Positions 52,989 through 61,576 of a DNA stretch of 64,000 nt are shown here, piece after piece (position 1 is the first letter of the stretch; the number at the start of each line of letters is the position of its first letter). Under the pieces are notes generated by a model. That model saw nothing but the letters and a program-made list of their open reading frames with translations. It made no database searches and was not told the DNA's origin. A program made the position numbers and the translations under genes. The stretch is from Myxococcales bacterium (GTDB lineage: Bacteria; Lernaellota; Lernaellaia; Lernaellales; Lernaellaceae): contig JAAYVF010000087.1 of the NCBI GenBank assembly GCA_012517325.1, positions 1 through 64,000 of the forward strand. Direction: 5' to 3'.

Positions 52989-53012
52989 CCGGCCGTGTCC
53001 GTCCGGTTTTTT
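52989..53012 (+). terminator. Possible terminator after rplS
   Basis: A short CCGG/CCGG stem (52989-52992, 53003-53006) precedes six T (53007-53012). The stem is weak. Confidence 0.35.
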
Positions 53013-53098
53013 CTCCCGGTCCCCCCAGGGGGCTTTAGTCGTTCGTCCCTCTCGTGTTATATAATAGGTAAAATTGTGTCTTAATCGAGGACTCGGCC

Positions 53099-54103
53099 AT
53101 GCGCAATATCCGCATCCCGCTGATTTTTTCCCTGCTGACAGCCTTGTTCGCCGGCCTGTATCTCCTGCTGCCGTCCTGCAGCGTCGAAGACAGCACCCCC
53201 AAAAACGACGTCGAAAAACTGGCGTTGGCCGAGCAAATGGTCGACCGCTACCTGGCGGGTTGGACCGCTCGCGACGTCGACGCGCTGCTCGAGTTGTACG
53301 GCGAAGGCGCCACCATCATTCTTCCCGGCCGCGGCTCGTTTTCGCCGACCGATTTCCGCGCCTACCTCGAAAACCTGTTCGCCGCGCTGGATACGCTCGA
53401 CACCAAGGAAACCGGCCGCGAGGTCCTGCTGACCAGCAGCAATTCCGCCACCGCCAAGTTCCGGCACTGGCTGCTGACCGTCGACAAAAGCGGCGCGGTG
53501 TTCGCCGAAAAAACCTGGGTCAAGCTGCAGATGTCGTATTCGTATTCCAAGAACTGGCGGATCGTCTACCAGAACGGCGAGGACCAGATCGTGCTCAACG
53601 ATCAGCTCGGCACGATGTTCAGCCTATGGGTCAACGCCTGGCGGTCGCGGAGCGTCGACGGCATTCTCGTCGTGTACGCTCCGCAGGCGACGATCGTCGA
53701 GGCCGACGGCGAAACCCTGACGCTCGACGATTACCGCGCCAGGCTCGCCGAGTTGTTCGCCGGCCTGCAATCCGCCCAGGTCAATTACTACGATTACACG
53801 CTGAAAAACATGGACTGGGAAACCGCGCGCCTCGCGTTCCGCCTGAGCAATTTCTACACCGATCTCGAAGGCGGCACCGCCACGGTTTCCACCGACTACA
53901 CCTGGGATCTGAGCATCAAGGACGACGACACGGGGTGGCTGGTGACCGCGCAGACGGCCGCCAACGAATCGTCGACCGATGACGACGATGACGACGACGA
54001 CGACAACGACGACAACGATACCACGCCCGGCGACGACGACGATGATGACGACGACGATAACGACGACAACGACGACAACGACACCTCGCCGGATACGGTT
54101 TAG
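53099..54103 (+). CDS. Lipoprotein with two SnoaL/NTF2-like domains and a C-terminal D/N tail
   Basis: 334 residues. Lipobox LLPSC (Cys27). Two copies of an NTF2/SnoaL-type domain follow: LAEQMVDRYLAGWTARDVDALLELYGEGATI (about 43-75) and LGTMFSLWVNAWRSRSVDGILVVYAPQATI (about 175-205), each continuing with sheet strands. The Asp/Asn tract, which sits just after the lipid anchor in the other lipoproteins here, lies at the C-terminus (about 295-334). A near-perfect TATAAT (53060-53065) with poor -35 precedes the gene. Ligand unknown. Confidence 0.78.
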   Translation: MRNIRIPLIFSLLTALFAGLYLLLPSCSVEDSTPKNDVEKLALAEQMVDRYLAGWTARDVDALLELYGEGATIILPGRGSFSPTDFRAYLENLFAALDTLDTKETGREVLLTSSNSATAKFRHWLLTVDKSGAVFAEKTWVKLQMSYSYSKNWRIVYQNGEDQIVLNDQLGTMFSLWVNAWRSRSVDGILVVYAPQATIVEADGETLTLDDYRARLAELFAGLQSAQVNYYDYTLKNMDWETARLAFRLSNFYTDLEGGTATVSTDYTWDLSIKDDDTGWLVTAQTAANESSTDDDDDDDDDNDDNDTTPGDDDDDDDDDNDDNDDNDTSPDTV

Positions 54104-54178
54104 CGCGCCTTGGCGGCCGCCATTGCGGCCGGACGCGCCGGCTTTTATAGTTTTCTTCTAACCCGCATCGAGGTTGCC

Positions 54179-55522
54179 ATGTCTGGGTCGGCCGAATGGA
54201 AAAAAATGCTGGTGCTGTTGTTCGCGCTTTGCCTGGGGTTGACCCTGGCGGGTTGCGACTGCGGCGACGATGACGACGACAACGACGACAACAATCCCGT
54301 CGATGACGACGATACCTCGCCCGGCGACGACGACAACGACGACGCCTCGCCCGACGACGATGACGACGACAACGACGACAACGACGACGACGACACCACG
54401 CCGTCGCCCGCGGAACCCTACTGCACCGAGGGCAAGGATTTGCTGCAGGCGGCCGCCGGCGGCCTCGCCGCGCAAAAATTCCGCGCCGGCCTGGACCTCG
54501 ACGACGGCGCGGTGAACTGCCGCTACGGCCTGCTGCTGGCCGACACCCTGACCCAGTTCGACACGATCTCCGTTGCCGTCTCGTACATCGAGTCGTTCAT
54601 CGAAGGGTATCAACCGCCCGCCAAAGACGATTGGCCCCAAACCGGCCAGGGCTTCCTCGACGAAGTGCTCAGCCGCATCCTCGACGGGCTGCTGTTCGAG
54701 GCCTCCGACGAGGCCATCGAGCAGGCGGAATGGCTGCGCGAAAACGAGCCGGACGTCGTGTATCCGGTCGATACCCTGCCGATCATCCTCAATTTCTCCC
54801 AGGTCGCCGACGCGGCGGGCGATTACGACCTGCCCGACGCCGTGGCCGCCGAGGGCTTCGCGGGCATGTTGCCGGGCCTCGCGGCGCACCTCACCGCGCT
54901 GAATCTCGATTTCGACATCGGCCTGATTTTCGAGGTGGTCAACCTCGATTTCGGCATGCCGATCGAGGATTTGCTGGGCGTCCTGGTCGACGACCTGCTG
55001 CGGCTGTTCAACAACCCGCTGTATCCCGACTTCTTCACCCTCAAGGACGACGCCGCGCCGTTCAAGGCGGCGGGGTTGAAGACCGGCCTCGGCTTCCGCC
55101 ATACCGAAGAAACCCTTAAGCTGATCCTGGCCGAGGAGGGCGATCAGAGCAACGAGGTGTTGGGCTACGACGACCAGAACGGCAATCAGCAATGGGACGA
55201 GGGCGAAGGGCTGATCGCGCCGCCCAACGGCGTGCTGACCGACGAGGAAAACGTCCAAGCCTTGGCGATCGCGCAACTGGCCGGCCATCTGGCCGACAGC
55301 TTCCTCGATTACACCGACTACGACAACAACCCCGCGGAGTCGCAACCGTTCCGGCTGGCGTATCTGAACGACGTGCTCACGGCGTTCGGGCTGCCGGCCC
55401 TGATTCCCGATCTGGACGCGCTGGTCATCGACTTCGGCGCCGCCTATCGCGACGCGAACCCGACCTCGCTGCGCAACACGATCCGCACGATTCTGTTGTT
55501 GCTGGATTCGTTCCTGCCCTGA
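54179..55522 (+). CDS. D/N-tethered lipoprotein, paralogue of the 30532-32529 product
   Basis: 447 residues. I use the ATG at 54179 (MSGSAEW), with GAGG six bases upstream; the frame is open further 5' without a good site. Lipobox TLAGC (Cys26) and a tether to about residue 76. The mature part is mainly helical: CTEGKDLLQAAAGGLAAQKF, NCRYGLLLADTLTQFDTISV, DLLGVLVDDLLRLFNNPLYP and a calcium-site-like loop DDQNGNQQWDEGEG. The order of these blocks repeats that of the 665-residue lipoprotein at 30532, which has an extra beta-rich insert. Function unknown. Confidence 0.77.
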   Translation: MSGSAEWKKMLVLLFALCLGLTLAGCDCGDDDDDNDDNNPVDDDDTSPGDDDNDDASPDDDDDDNDDNDDDDTTPSPAEPYCTEGKDLLQAAAGGLAAQKFRAGLDLDDGAVNCRYGLLLADTLTQFDTISVAVSYIESFIEGYQPPAKDDWPQTGQGFLDEVLSRILDGLLFEASDEAIEQAEWLRENEPDVVYPVDTLPIILNFSQVADAAGDYDLPDAVAAEGFAGMLPGLAAHLTALNLDFDIGLIFEVVNLDFGMPIEDLLGVLVDDLLRLFNNPLYPDFFTLKDDAAPFKAAGLKTGLGFRHTEETLKLILAEEGDQSNEVLGYDDQNGNQQWDEGEGLIAPPNGVLTDEENVQALAIAQLAGHLADSFLDYTDYDNNPAESQPFRLAYLNDVLTAFGLPALIPDLDALVIDFGAAYRDANPTSLRNTIRTILLLLDSFLP

Positions 55523-55633
55523 GAGGCAAACGCCGGCGAACCGACAACGCGACAAGCATTTGAAGCGACGGCGGTCGTTCGCGCCGGTGTTTTTCGGCGA
55601 CACAATCCCATAAGTCCATGAAACATCTTTGGA

Positions 55634-55662
55634 TTGTACAATAATAAAAAATATTGTATTAT
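55634..55662 (+). promoter_or_regulatory. Predicted promoter for the 55689 lipoprotein gene
   Basis: TTGTAC (55634-55639) and TATTAT (55657-55662), 17-base A/T spacer, 27 bases before the ATG. Confidence 0.55.
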
Positions 55663-55688
55663 TTCTCGTCGGCGCACAGGAGTCTTCG

Positions 55689-57170
55689 ATGAAGATGAAC
55701 TCCCCGTGGGCAATGGTTTTCTTCCTTTCCTGTCTTTTTTTCTGCGGCTTGTCCTGCGACCAAAACTCGAATGATGATGACTCGTCCGACGACGATCAGA
55801 CAAGTGACGACGATAATGACAACAACGACGATAACGACAATATTGCCGATGATGATGACGATGACGATGACGATGATAACGACGATGATGATGACAACGA
55901 TGATGACGACGACGATGACGATGACGATGATAACGACGACGATGATAACGACGACGATGACGACGATGACGATGATAATGACGACAACGATAACGATAAC
56001 GATAATGACAGCGCCTTCACCTGCGACGAATTGGTCAGCGATCAATTCAATTTCGGATTTACCGGCGCCGAATTGTTTTTCGATTCCGGCGGGAGATTGC
56101 GGTTGGCGTACAGCCGCAGCCGGATGGGAGACGATTGCACGAGCGAAGGCATCTTTTATGCATTGAAGGATTACGGTTTCTGGACCATCTACCAGATCGG
56201 CGCGACGGATTACTGCGACTACGACAACGAATACCACTACTACCGCTGGGAATATCTGGAGACGGGCGATTCCTACGATTTCGCCTGGGGAGCGGACGAC
56301 CGGTTCCAAACGGCTTACCAACAAAAAACCCAGGTGGCCTATCGAATTTTGTACGATCCTTATTATTGCAATTCCACGGGCGCGCTCAGATATTCATCCG
56401 GCCTGGGGACGTCCCTCGAACTGGATTACGAAGCCGGCTCCTACGGCGGAACGTCGTCCTGCGAATCGTCCAATGCGTCCGGGGTCGCCATGGCGCTGGA
56501 TTCGTCCGGCGCGGCGCACATCATCGCCCAGAACATCGACACGCAGTTCGTCGATCCGCCCTCGCTGCGGCATTACACGATCAAGGGCGACGAGCCCTGC
56601 GAGGAAATCGTGGCCGAGCTGCCCTGCCAATACGACGCGATCCAACGAAGCTTTTTGTTCGCCGACAGCGGAGATCGCCTGCGCGCGGCCGCGATCTGTT
56701 CCGATTCGTCCGATCTGCTGCTCTATGACGGCGACGAAACCGGCTGGACCGCCGGGACGCTGCCCGCGGTTCTATTCGGCGGCACGCCGCAAATCCGGCT
56801 GCTCTTGGGCCACGACGACCGGCTGCGTCTCGTCTACGCGGATGCCGACGATCTGTGGCTGTTGACCGAAACGGCCGGCGGCTGGGACGAGGAAATCATT
56901 CCCACCGCCAGCGGCGCCGAAAACCTCGAAGCCTTCCTGCTCGACGACGCCGACCACGCTTTCGTCGTTTACGCCGAAACGGCCGACAGCGGCGCGGCGA
57001 TCCTCGCCACGAACCGCGGCGGCACCTGGACCGGGACGCCGCTCGCCGCCGATTTGGAGGTGCTGGCCATTGGCTTGGACGAAAGCGACGTGCTGCACCT
57101 GATTTACCGGCGCGGCGATCCGTGGATGCAACTCTTGCGCCACGCCTGCTACCCGCTCGGCGTGGATTGA
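55689..57170 (+). CDS. Lipoprotein with the window's longest D/N tether and a propeller-like domain
   Basis: 493 residues. ATG at 55689 with AGGAG six bases upstream. Lipobox GLSC (Cys23). The tether spans about residues 28-108, over 80 positions made almost only of Asp and Asn. The mature part has loose repeats typical of FG-GAP/sialidase-like propellers (GGRLRLAYSRSR; SSGAAHIIAQNI; DDRLRLVYADADDLW; DDADHAFVVYAETA; ESDVLHLIYRRGD) and several cysteines in the first third. Related in style to the 3454-5742 lipoprotein. Ligand unknown. Confidence 0.75.
   Translation: MKMNSPWAMVFFLSCLFFCGLSCDQNSNDDDSSDDDQTSDDDNDNNDDNDNIADDDDDDDDDDNDDDDDNDDDDDDDDDDDNDDDDNDDDDDDDDDNDDNDNDNDNDSAFTCDELVSDQFNFGFTGAELFFDSGGRLRLAYSRSRMGDDCTSEGIFYALKDYGFWTIYQIGATDYCDYDNEYHYYRWEYLETGDSYDFAWGADDRFQTAYQQKTQVAYRILYDPYYCNSTGALRYSSGLGTSLELDYEAGSYGGTSSCESSNASGVAMALDSSGAAHIIAQNIDTQFVDPPSLRHYTIKGDEPCEEIVAELPCQYDAIQRSFLFADSGDRLRAAAICSDSSDLLLYDGDETGWTAGTLPAVLFGGTPQIRLLLGHDDRLRLVYADADDLWLLTETAGGWDEEIIPTASGAENLEAFLLDDADHAFVVYAETADSGAAILATNRGGTWTGTPLAADLEVLAIGLDESDVLHLIYRRGDPWMQLLRHACYPLGVD
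55770..56010 (+). repeat. GAC/GAT/AAC trinucleotide-type repeat tract
   Basis: About 240 bases consist almost only of Asp and Asn codons (GAC, GAT, AAC, AAT) in the lipoprotein gene. The tract is prone to slippage; length variation would keep frame in steps of three. Confidence 0.8.
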
Positions 57171-57247
57171 GCCGGCCCCCGCTCCTTCTCTTTTGCCGCG
57201 ACCTTTTCTAGAATGAACCTCATTCCACCCGGTATCAGGAGAAGCGC

Positions 57248-59107
57248 ATGAAAACGAAGTTCCTCGGGCCGCGAACCATCGGCTTCCTCCTCGTTTTGTG
57301 TTTCTTGTGCGCCGCCTGCGGCGGCGACGACGATGACGACGACGCCAGTGGCGGGGCGGACGACGATGCCGACGACGACGCGGGCGACGACGACGATGCC
57401 GCGCCGATCGTCGATCTGCGGGCGGACGTGAACCGCGACGGAACGGTGGATTTGGACGATCCGGCCGAGGACGAGAACGAGGATACGTGGGACGCCGCGC
57501 ACGGCGCGATCTTTCTGGCCAACCTCGACGACGACACGCGGCGCTGCCCGACCCAGGCCGCGTTGAGCGACGCCGAGCTGGCCGCCTGCAACGACGCGAC
57601 CGACGAGGTCGTCAACGGCGAGGACGACCTGCTCGATCTGGCCCCGCTGCGCGTGGCCGCCTGGCCGGACGCGCCGGACGACGCCGTCGCCACGCTCGCC
57701 GCCGATCCGGCCGCGGTCGTGCGCCTCTTCGTCCAGGACGGCCAGAGCTGGCGGGCGGTCGCGTTCGGCGATACGCAATTCGTCGCCGCCGACCTGCGCG
57801 CGGGCCTCATCCTGGCGTTGGAAGGCCTGGACATCGTGCGCGATCCGGACGTCTGGGACGGTTTCGTCGACCTGACCCTGCGCGTCCGGTCCGGCGGGAA
57901 GGAAGTCGGCGCCGATACGGTGCGCCTGCGGGTCGCGCCGATCATGACCTTCCATCACCTGTTGCCCGAGGAAAGCGTTTACGCGCTGCGGATCCCGAGC
58001 CAGCAGGCATCGCTGGACTTCTTCGCCGACCTGCAACCGGCGGTCGATGAGATCGGCGTGCCGCTGGACGACATGGCCGAACAACTCGACATCAACGCGA
58101 TCGACCAGTGGACGCAGGACTTCATGGAATTCGGTTACATGAGCAGCCCGGCGGCCGGCGGCGCCCAGCACGTGATTCGCGTGGCCTACCGCGCGGCGAA
58201 CCTCGAGGGGCTGCTGCCGAAGTATCCGTTGCGCAAGGCGGGCCGGGTGGTGTTCACCAAGTTTCGCGGCCCCGATTTCGCGGGCATCCAGGAATACGAT
58301 CCGAATCACAACCTGTCCGCCGACAGCCTGAATTCCTTCGGCAACTGGGAAACGATCCCGCCGCACGAGTACGCCGGCGCGACCTATCCCCTCGGCCGCT
58401 TAATGGTCGGGGCCGTCGACGGTTTCGCGCCCGATCCGGCCTTCCTGGGCATGGTCGAGGCGCAGGGCTGGCAGCCCGCGGTGCATCTGGATACCTCGTG
58501 GCTGGCCGTGGGGCACGTCGACGAAACGCTCTCCTTCGCCAAGGCCGACAACGAGCGCGGTTGGATTCTGCTGATCAACGATGCGGCCATGGCCAGGCAG
58601 ATGCTCGAGGACGAAAGCGCGGCCGGGCACGGCGATACGCCGCTCTTCGCCGGCATGAAGACGATGTACGGCCTGTCCGCCGAACGGACGATCGACGAGG
58701 TGTTGGCCGATACCGAGGTGATGAGCGAAAGCGCCGTATCCGCCGTCGAGGTGCAGGGCCAACTGCAAACCTTGCGCGACGAGATCGGCGTCGCCGACGA
58801 GCAACTCGTCTGGATTCCCTACCTGCACGAGCGCGTCCTGGGCAAGTCGCTGGCCTACAACCCGGGCACGGTCAACTCGCTTTACCTCGCCGACGATCTG
58901 TACGCCGCGCCCGAAACGCACGGCCCGGTGATCGACGGCGTCGATATCTTTAAAGAGCAATTCGAGGCCGCGCTGGCCGATTGGGGCATCGGCGTCGCCT
59001 GGATCGAGGATTGGGACCTGTATCACATCCTCTGGGGCGAGGTGCATTGCGGCACCAACTCGCAACGCGCCGTCCCCGACGTGAAATGGTGGGAGGTGGA
59101 ACCATGA
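57248..59107 (+). CDS. Lipoprotein with peptidylarginine deiminase (PAD) middle and catalytic domains
   Basis: 619 residues. The signal peptide ends at a lipobox-like CAAC (Cys24) and an Asp-rich tether (27-50). Residues about 54-232 match the PAD middle domain, including the calcium-loop string DVNRDGTVD. Residues about 233-619 match the catalytic domain of vertebrate PADs. From remembered PAD4 numbering, Asp350, His471, Asp473 and Cys645 correspond to Asp291 (WTQDFMEFGY), His423 and Asp425 (VGHVDETLSF) and Cys601 (GEVHCGTN). Trp288 and calcium-1 ligands Gln290, Glu294 and Glu368 also match; the residue for Glu351 is Phe292. The PAD N-terminal domain is replaced by the lipid anchor. It should convert peptidyl-arginine to citrulline outside the cytoplasm. 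Coupled to the next gene by ATGA. Confidence 0.9.
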   Translation: MKTKFLGPRTIGFLLVLCFLCAACGGDDDDDDASGGADDDADDDAGDDDDAAPIVDLRADVNRDGTVDLDDPAEDENEDTWDAAHGAIFLANLDDDTRRCPTQAALSDAELAACNDATDEVVNGEDDLLDLAPLRVAAWPDAPDDAVATLAADPAAVVRLFVQDGQSWRAVAFGDTQFVAADLRAGLILALEGLDIVRDPDVWDGFVDLTLRVRSGGKEVGADTVRLRVAPIMTFHHLLPEESVYALRIPSQQASLDFFADLQPAVDEIGVPLDDMAEQLDINAIDQWTQDFMEFGYMSSPAAGGAQHVIRVAYRAANLEGLLPKYPLRKAGRVVFTKFRGPDFAGIQEYDPNHNLSADSLNSFGNWETIPPHEYAGATYPLGRLMVGAVDGFAPDPAFLGMVEAQGWQPAVHLDTSWLAVGHVDETLSFAKADNERGWILLINDAAMARQMLEDESAAGHGDTPLFAGMKTMYGLSAERTIDEVLADTEVMSESAVSAVEVQGQLQTLRDEIGVADEQLVWIPYLHERVLGKSLAYNPGTVNSLYLADDLYAAPETHGPVIDGVDIFKEQFEAALADWGIGVAWIEDWDLYHILWGEVHCGTNSQRAVPDVKWWEVEP

Positions 59108-60048
59108 ACCGCCGTCGCTGGTTGATCGGACTGCTGGTGTTGTGGCTCGTCGCCGCCGGAAGCGCGAGCGCCGACGCCGCCGCGGGCATGCTCGTCTCCG
59201 GTTCGCAATTGGCGGCCGCGACGGCGCAATCCCTGCAAGCGCGGATCGCCCAGGCCCGCGCGGCCGATCCGGATTCGTTCGTCGCGGTGCGGCGGGTGAT
59301 CGAGGACGCGCCCCGCTTCGCCGAACAAGCGCGCCATCGGCGGGCGCTGATCACCCCGGCACTGCGGGCGATCGGCCCGCGGGCGCTCTGGCCGCTGGTG
59401 GAATACATCGCCTTCGCGTCGCCGGACCGCGCCGCTTTCACCGATCAGCAATGGCTGGACGTGCGCTGCGGCGTTTTGGAGGCGGCGGGGATGATCCGCG
59501 ACGCGCAAGCCCTGCCGGCGTTTGACGCCGTGCTGGCTGACCCGGCGCAACCGCCGATCGTGACGCGGTTCGCGGCCGAGGCGGTGGGCCGGATCGGCGA
59601 CGACGACGCGGTGCGCGCGTTGCAAACCCGCCTCGCCGCCGCGGGCGGCGAACGGCGCTCGGCGATCCTGGCCGGTATGGGCCAATGCCGGCGGGCGGCC
59701 GTCGCCCGGTTGCTGGCGGCGGAATTGCGGGCGAGCGCGCCTGGCGAGACGCGCTCGGCGTTGATCGAGGCGCTGCGCGATGTCGGCAACTCCTGGGCCT
59801 GGAATACGCCGGCGATCGCGGCGAGCGGTGAAGGCGAAACCGTCCGCCGAGTCGCGGCCGAGGCGCTGGTGGGACAATTCACCCGCCTGACCGCGCCGGA
59901 ACAGGAAGCGGCGACCAAGGCGTTACTGGTGATCGATCACCCGGCGACGCCGGCCCTGGTCGCGGGCGTCCGGGCGGTCGGTCCGGAAGACCGGGCCGCC
60001 CTCGACCGGCTGCTCGCGCGCCTCCAGGACAACCCGCTCCATCACTGA
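59104..60048 (+). CDS. Exported HEAT-repeat-like protein coupled to the PAD gene
   Basis: 314 residues. The ATG at 59104 overlaps the PAD stop. Signal peptide WLIGLLVLWLVAAGSASADA, then helical repeats resembling HEAT or Armadillo units: LITPALRAIGPRALWPLVEY, FAAEAVGRIGDDDAVRALQ, RSAILAGMGQCRRAAVARLL, ALIEALRDVGNSWAW, VAAEALVGQFTRL. HEAT solenoids usually bind proteins. Translation coupling to the deiminase suggests it presents, inhibits or recognises the deiminase's targets; that is inference. No enzymatic motif is seen. Confidence 0.78.
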   Translation: MNRRRWLIGLLVLWLVAAGSASADAAAGMLVSGSQLAAATAQSLQARIAQARAADPDSFVAVRRVIEDAPRFAEQARHRRALITPALRAIGPRALWPLVEYIAFASPDRAAFTDQQWLDVRCGVLEAAGMIRDAQALPAFDAVLADPAQPPIVTRFAAEAVGRIGDDDAVRALQTRLAAAGGERRSAILAGMGQCRRAAVARLLAAELRASAPGETRSALIEALRDVGNSWAWNTPAIAASGEGETVRRVAAEALVGQFTRLTAPEQEAATKALLVIDHPATPALVAGVRAVGPEDRAALDRLLARLQDNPLHH

Positions 60049-60139
60049 CCGGCCGACCGGCCCGCCGGCCCGGCTTCCGTCGCGCCGCGACCCGGGTTAA
60101 AAGGGTTGTCGCGAAACCGTCAACCAATCGGGAGATCCC

Positions 60140-61441
60140 ATGCCCAATTCTCGCGCGGACGTGATCGTGGCGGGCGGCGGCCCGTTGGGCGCTTACGCGG
60201 CGTGGCAATTCGCCGCGCGCGGCCTGGAAGTGCTGGTGCTGGAAAACCGAAGCGAAAAGCAGGACCCCTCGGACGTGGGTGTGTTTCACTTCGAGCGCAT
60301 CGCCTTCGATCGCACGGGCGTGCCGCTGCCGCCGCCGAAAAAGGTGGTCTGCACGTATCCCGGCGTGACGCTCCACGCGCCCGATCCACGCTTCAATCTC
60401 CAAGTCGACGACGTGGAGACCTGGGCGATGGACCTGTCGCCGTTCATCCGCGATCTGCGCGCCATGGCCGTCATCGCCGGCGCGGAGTTCCAATACGGCG
60501 CGCTGGTGACCGACGTCGTCCGCGAGGGCGGCCGGATCGCCGGCGTGCGGGCCCGCGTCGGCAAGACCGAACGCGAATTCCGCGCCCCCGTCGTCGTGGA
60601 CGCCACCGGCCTGGCCCGCGCCGTGCGCCGCCACGCGCCGGACCTGAACGAACCGGGCGCCGACCGTTGCTTCAGCGTGTACATGGAATACTGGGAACAG
60701 GCCGATCCGCCGCTGCCCGACGGCATTCATTCGTACATGGGCGCCAACGCCTGGACCGCCCGCTATCCCGGTTACTGGGTCGTCGGCATGGGCAAGCCGG
60801 TGCCTATGGAAGCGCTCAAAATCCTGCACGCCGACTGGGTCCGCGCGCACCACCCCGGCGCCCGCCGGATTCGCCGCGTCGTCGCCGGCGCGATCCCTTA
60901 CGCGTTTCCCCCCGCGACCCTGGTCGATGACGGCCTGCTGGTGCTCGGCGACGCCGCCGCGACCAACAAGCCGTTCAACGGCGAAGGCATCGCCTCGGGC
61001 ATGGTGCTGGCCCGCCTCGCCGCCGAGGTGCTCCCCGCCGCGGTCAAGGCCGGCGGAACCCGGGCGGCCTTGTGGGAGATCAACCGCCGCTACTTCGGCG
61101 AACAAGGAGCCAAGTTCGCCTTCCTGCAGGCGATGGGCTTTTCGCTGCTCACGCTGAACGAGGCCGAACTGAACACCGCCGTCGAAATCGGGCTGGTCAC
61201 CGCCCGCGACCTGCAACAGACTTTCTACCATTACGAGGTGAAGAAGCCGCTGGCGGAGTGGCTGCTGCCGGTGACCCGCCTGCTCCGGCGGACCGCGATG
61301 GCCCGCAAATATGGAGCGGCGATCTACCGGGCGGTGCGGGTCGGCAACCTCTTTCAGCACTACCCGTCGCCCGAACGCTTCGCCGCCTGGCGCGACGGTT
61401 ACCGGCGGCTCGTCGTGCCGCTGCAAAACGAAAAATCCTAG
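60140..61441 (+). CDS. FAD-dependent oxidoreductase of the geranylgeranyl reductase family
   Basis: 433 residues. The FAD dinucleotide-binding start is VIVAGGGPLGAYAAWQFAARG (GxGxxG) with the acidic end LEVLVLEN. The second flavin motif is LLVLGDAAATNKPFNGEGI, where this family has GDAAG-x-x-x-P. The centre (VVDATGLARAVRR) matches the ATG motif. Members reduce isoprenoid double bonds or hydroxylate aromatics. The C-terminal 100 residues are basic and helical (LLRRTAMARKYGAAIYRAV). SD GGGAG precedes the ATG. With ispA in the same window an isoprenoid substrate is possible, not shown. Confidence 0.85.
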   Translation: MPNSRADVIVAGGGPLGAYAAWQFAARGLEVLVLENRSEKQDPSDVGVFHFERIAFDRTGVPLPPPKKVVCTYPGVTLHAPDPRFNLQVDDVETWAMDLSPFIRDLRAMAVIAGAEFQYGALVTDVVREGGRIAGVRARVGKTEREFRAPVVVDATGLARAVRRHAPDLNEPGADRCFSVYMEYWEQADPPLPDGIHSYMGANAWTARYPGYWVVGMGKPVPMEALKILHADWVRAHHPGARRIRRVVAGAIPYAFPPATLVDDGLLVLGDAAATNKPFNGEGIASGMVLARLAAEVLPAAVKAGGTRAALWEINRRYFGEQGAKFAFLQAMGFSLLTLNEAELNTAVEIGLVTARDLQQTFYHYEVKKPLAEWLLPVTRLLRRTAMARKYGAAIYRAVRVGNLFQHYPSPERFAAWRDGYRRLVVPLQNEKS

Positions 61442-61576
61442 AAACACGACCGCGAATCACTCGGCGGATACCCCGTTTCGCCGACGTGCCACACTTTCAG
61501 CCGAGGAACGAGACGGGAGGTGTGCCGATTTTTTCCGGGGGGCGGGTTCACGGCCGCGCTTGCTTCAGCCCGCGGG

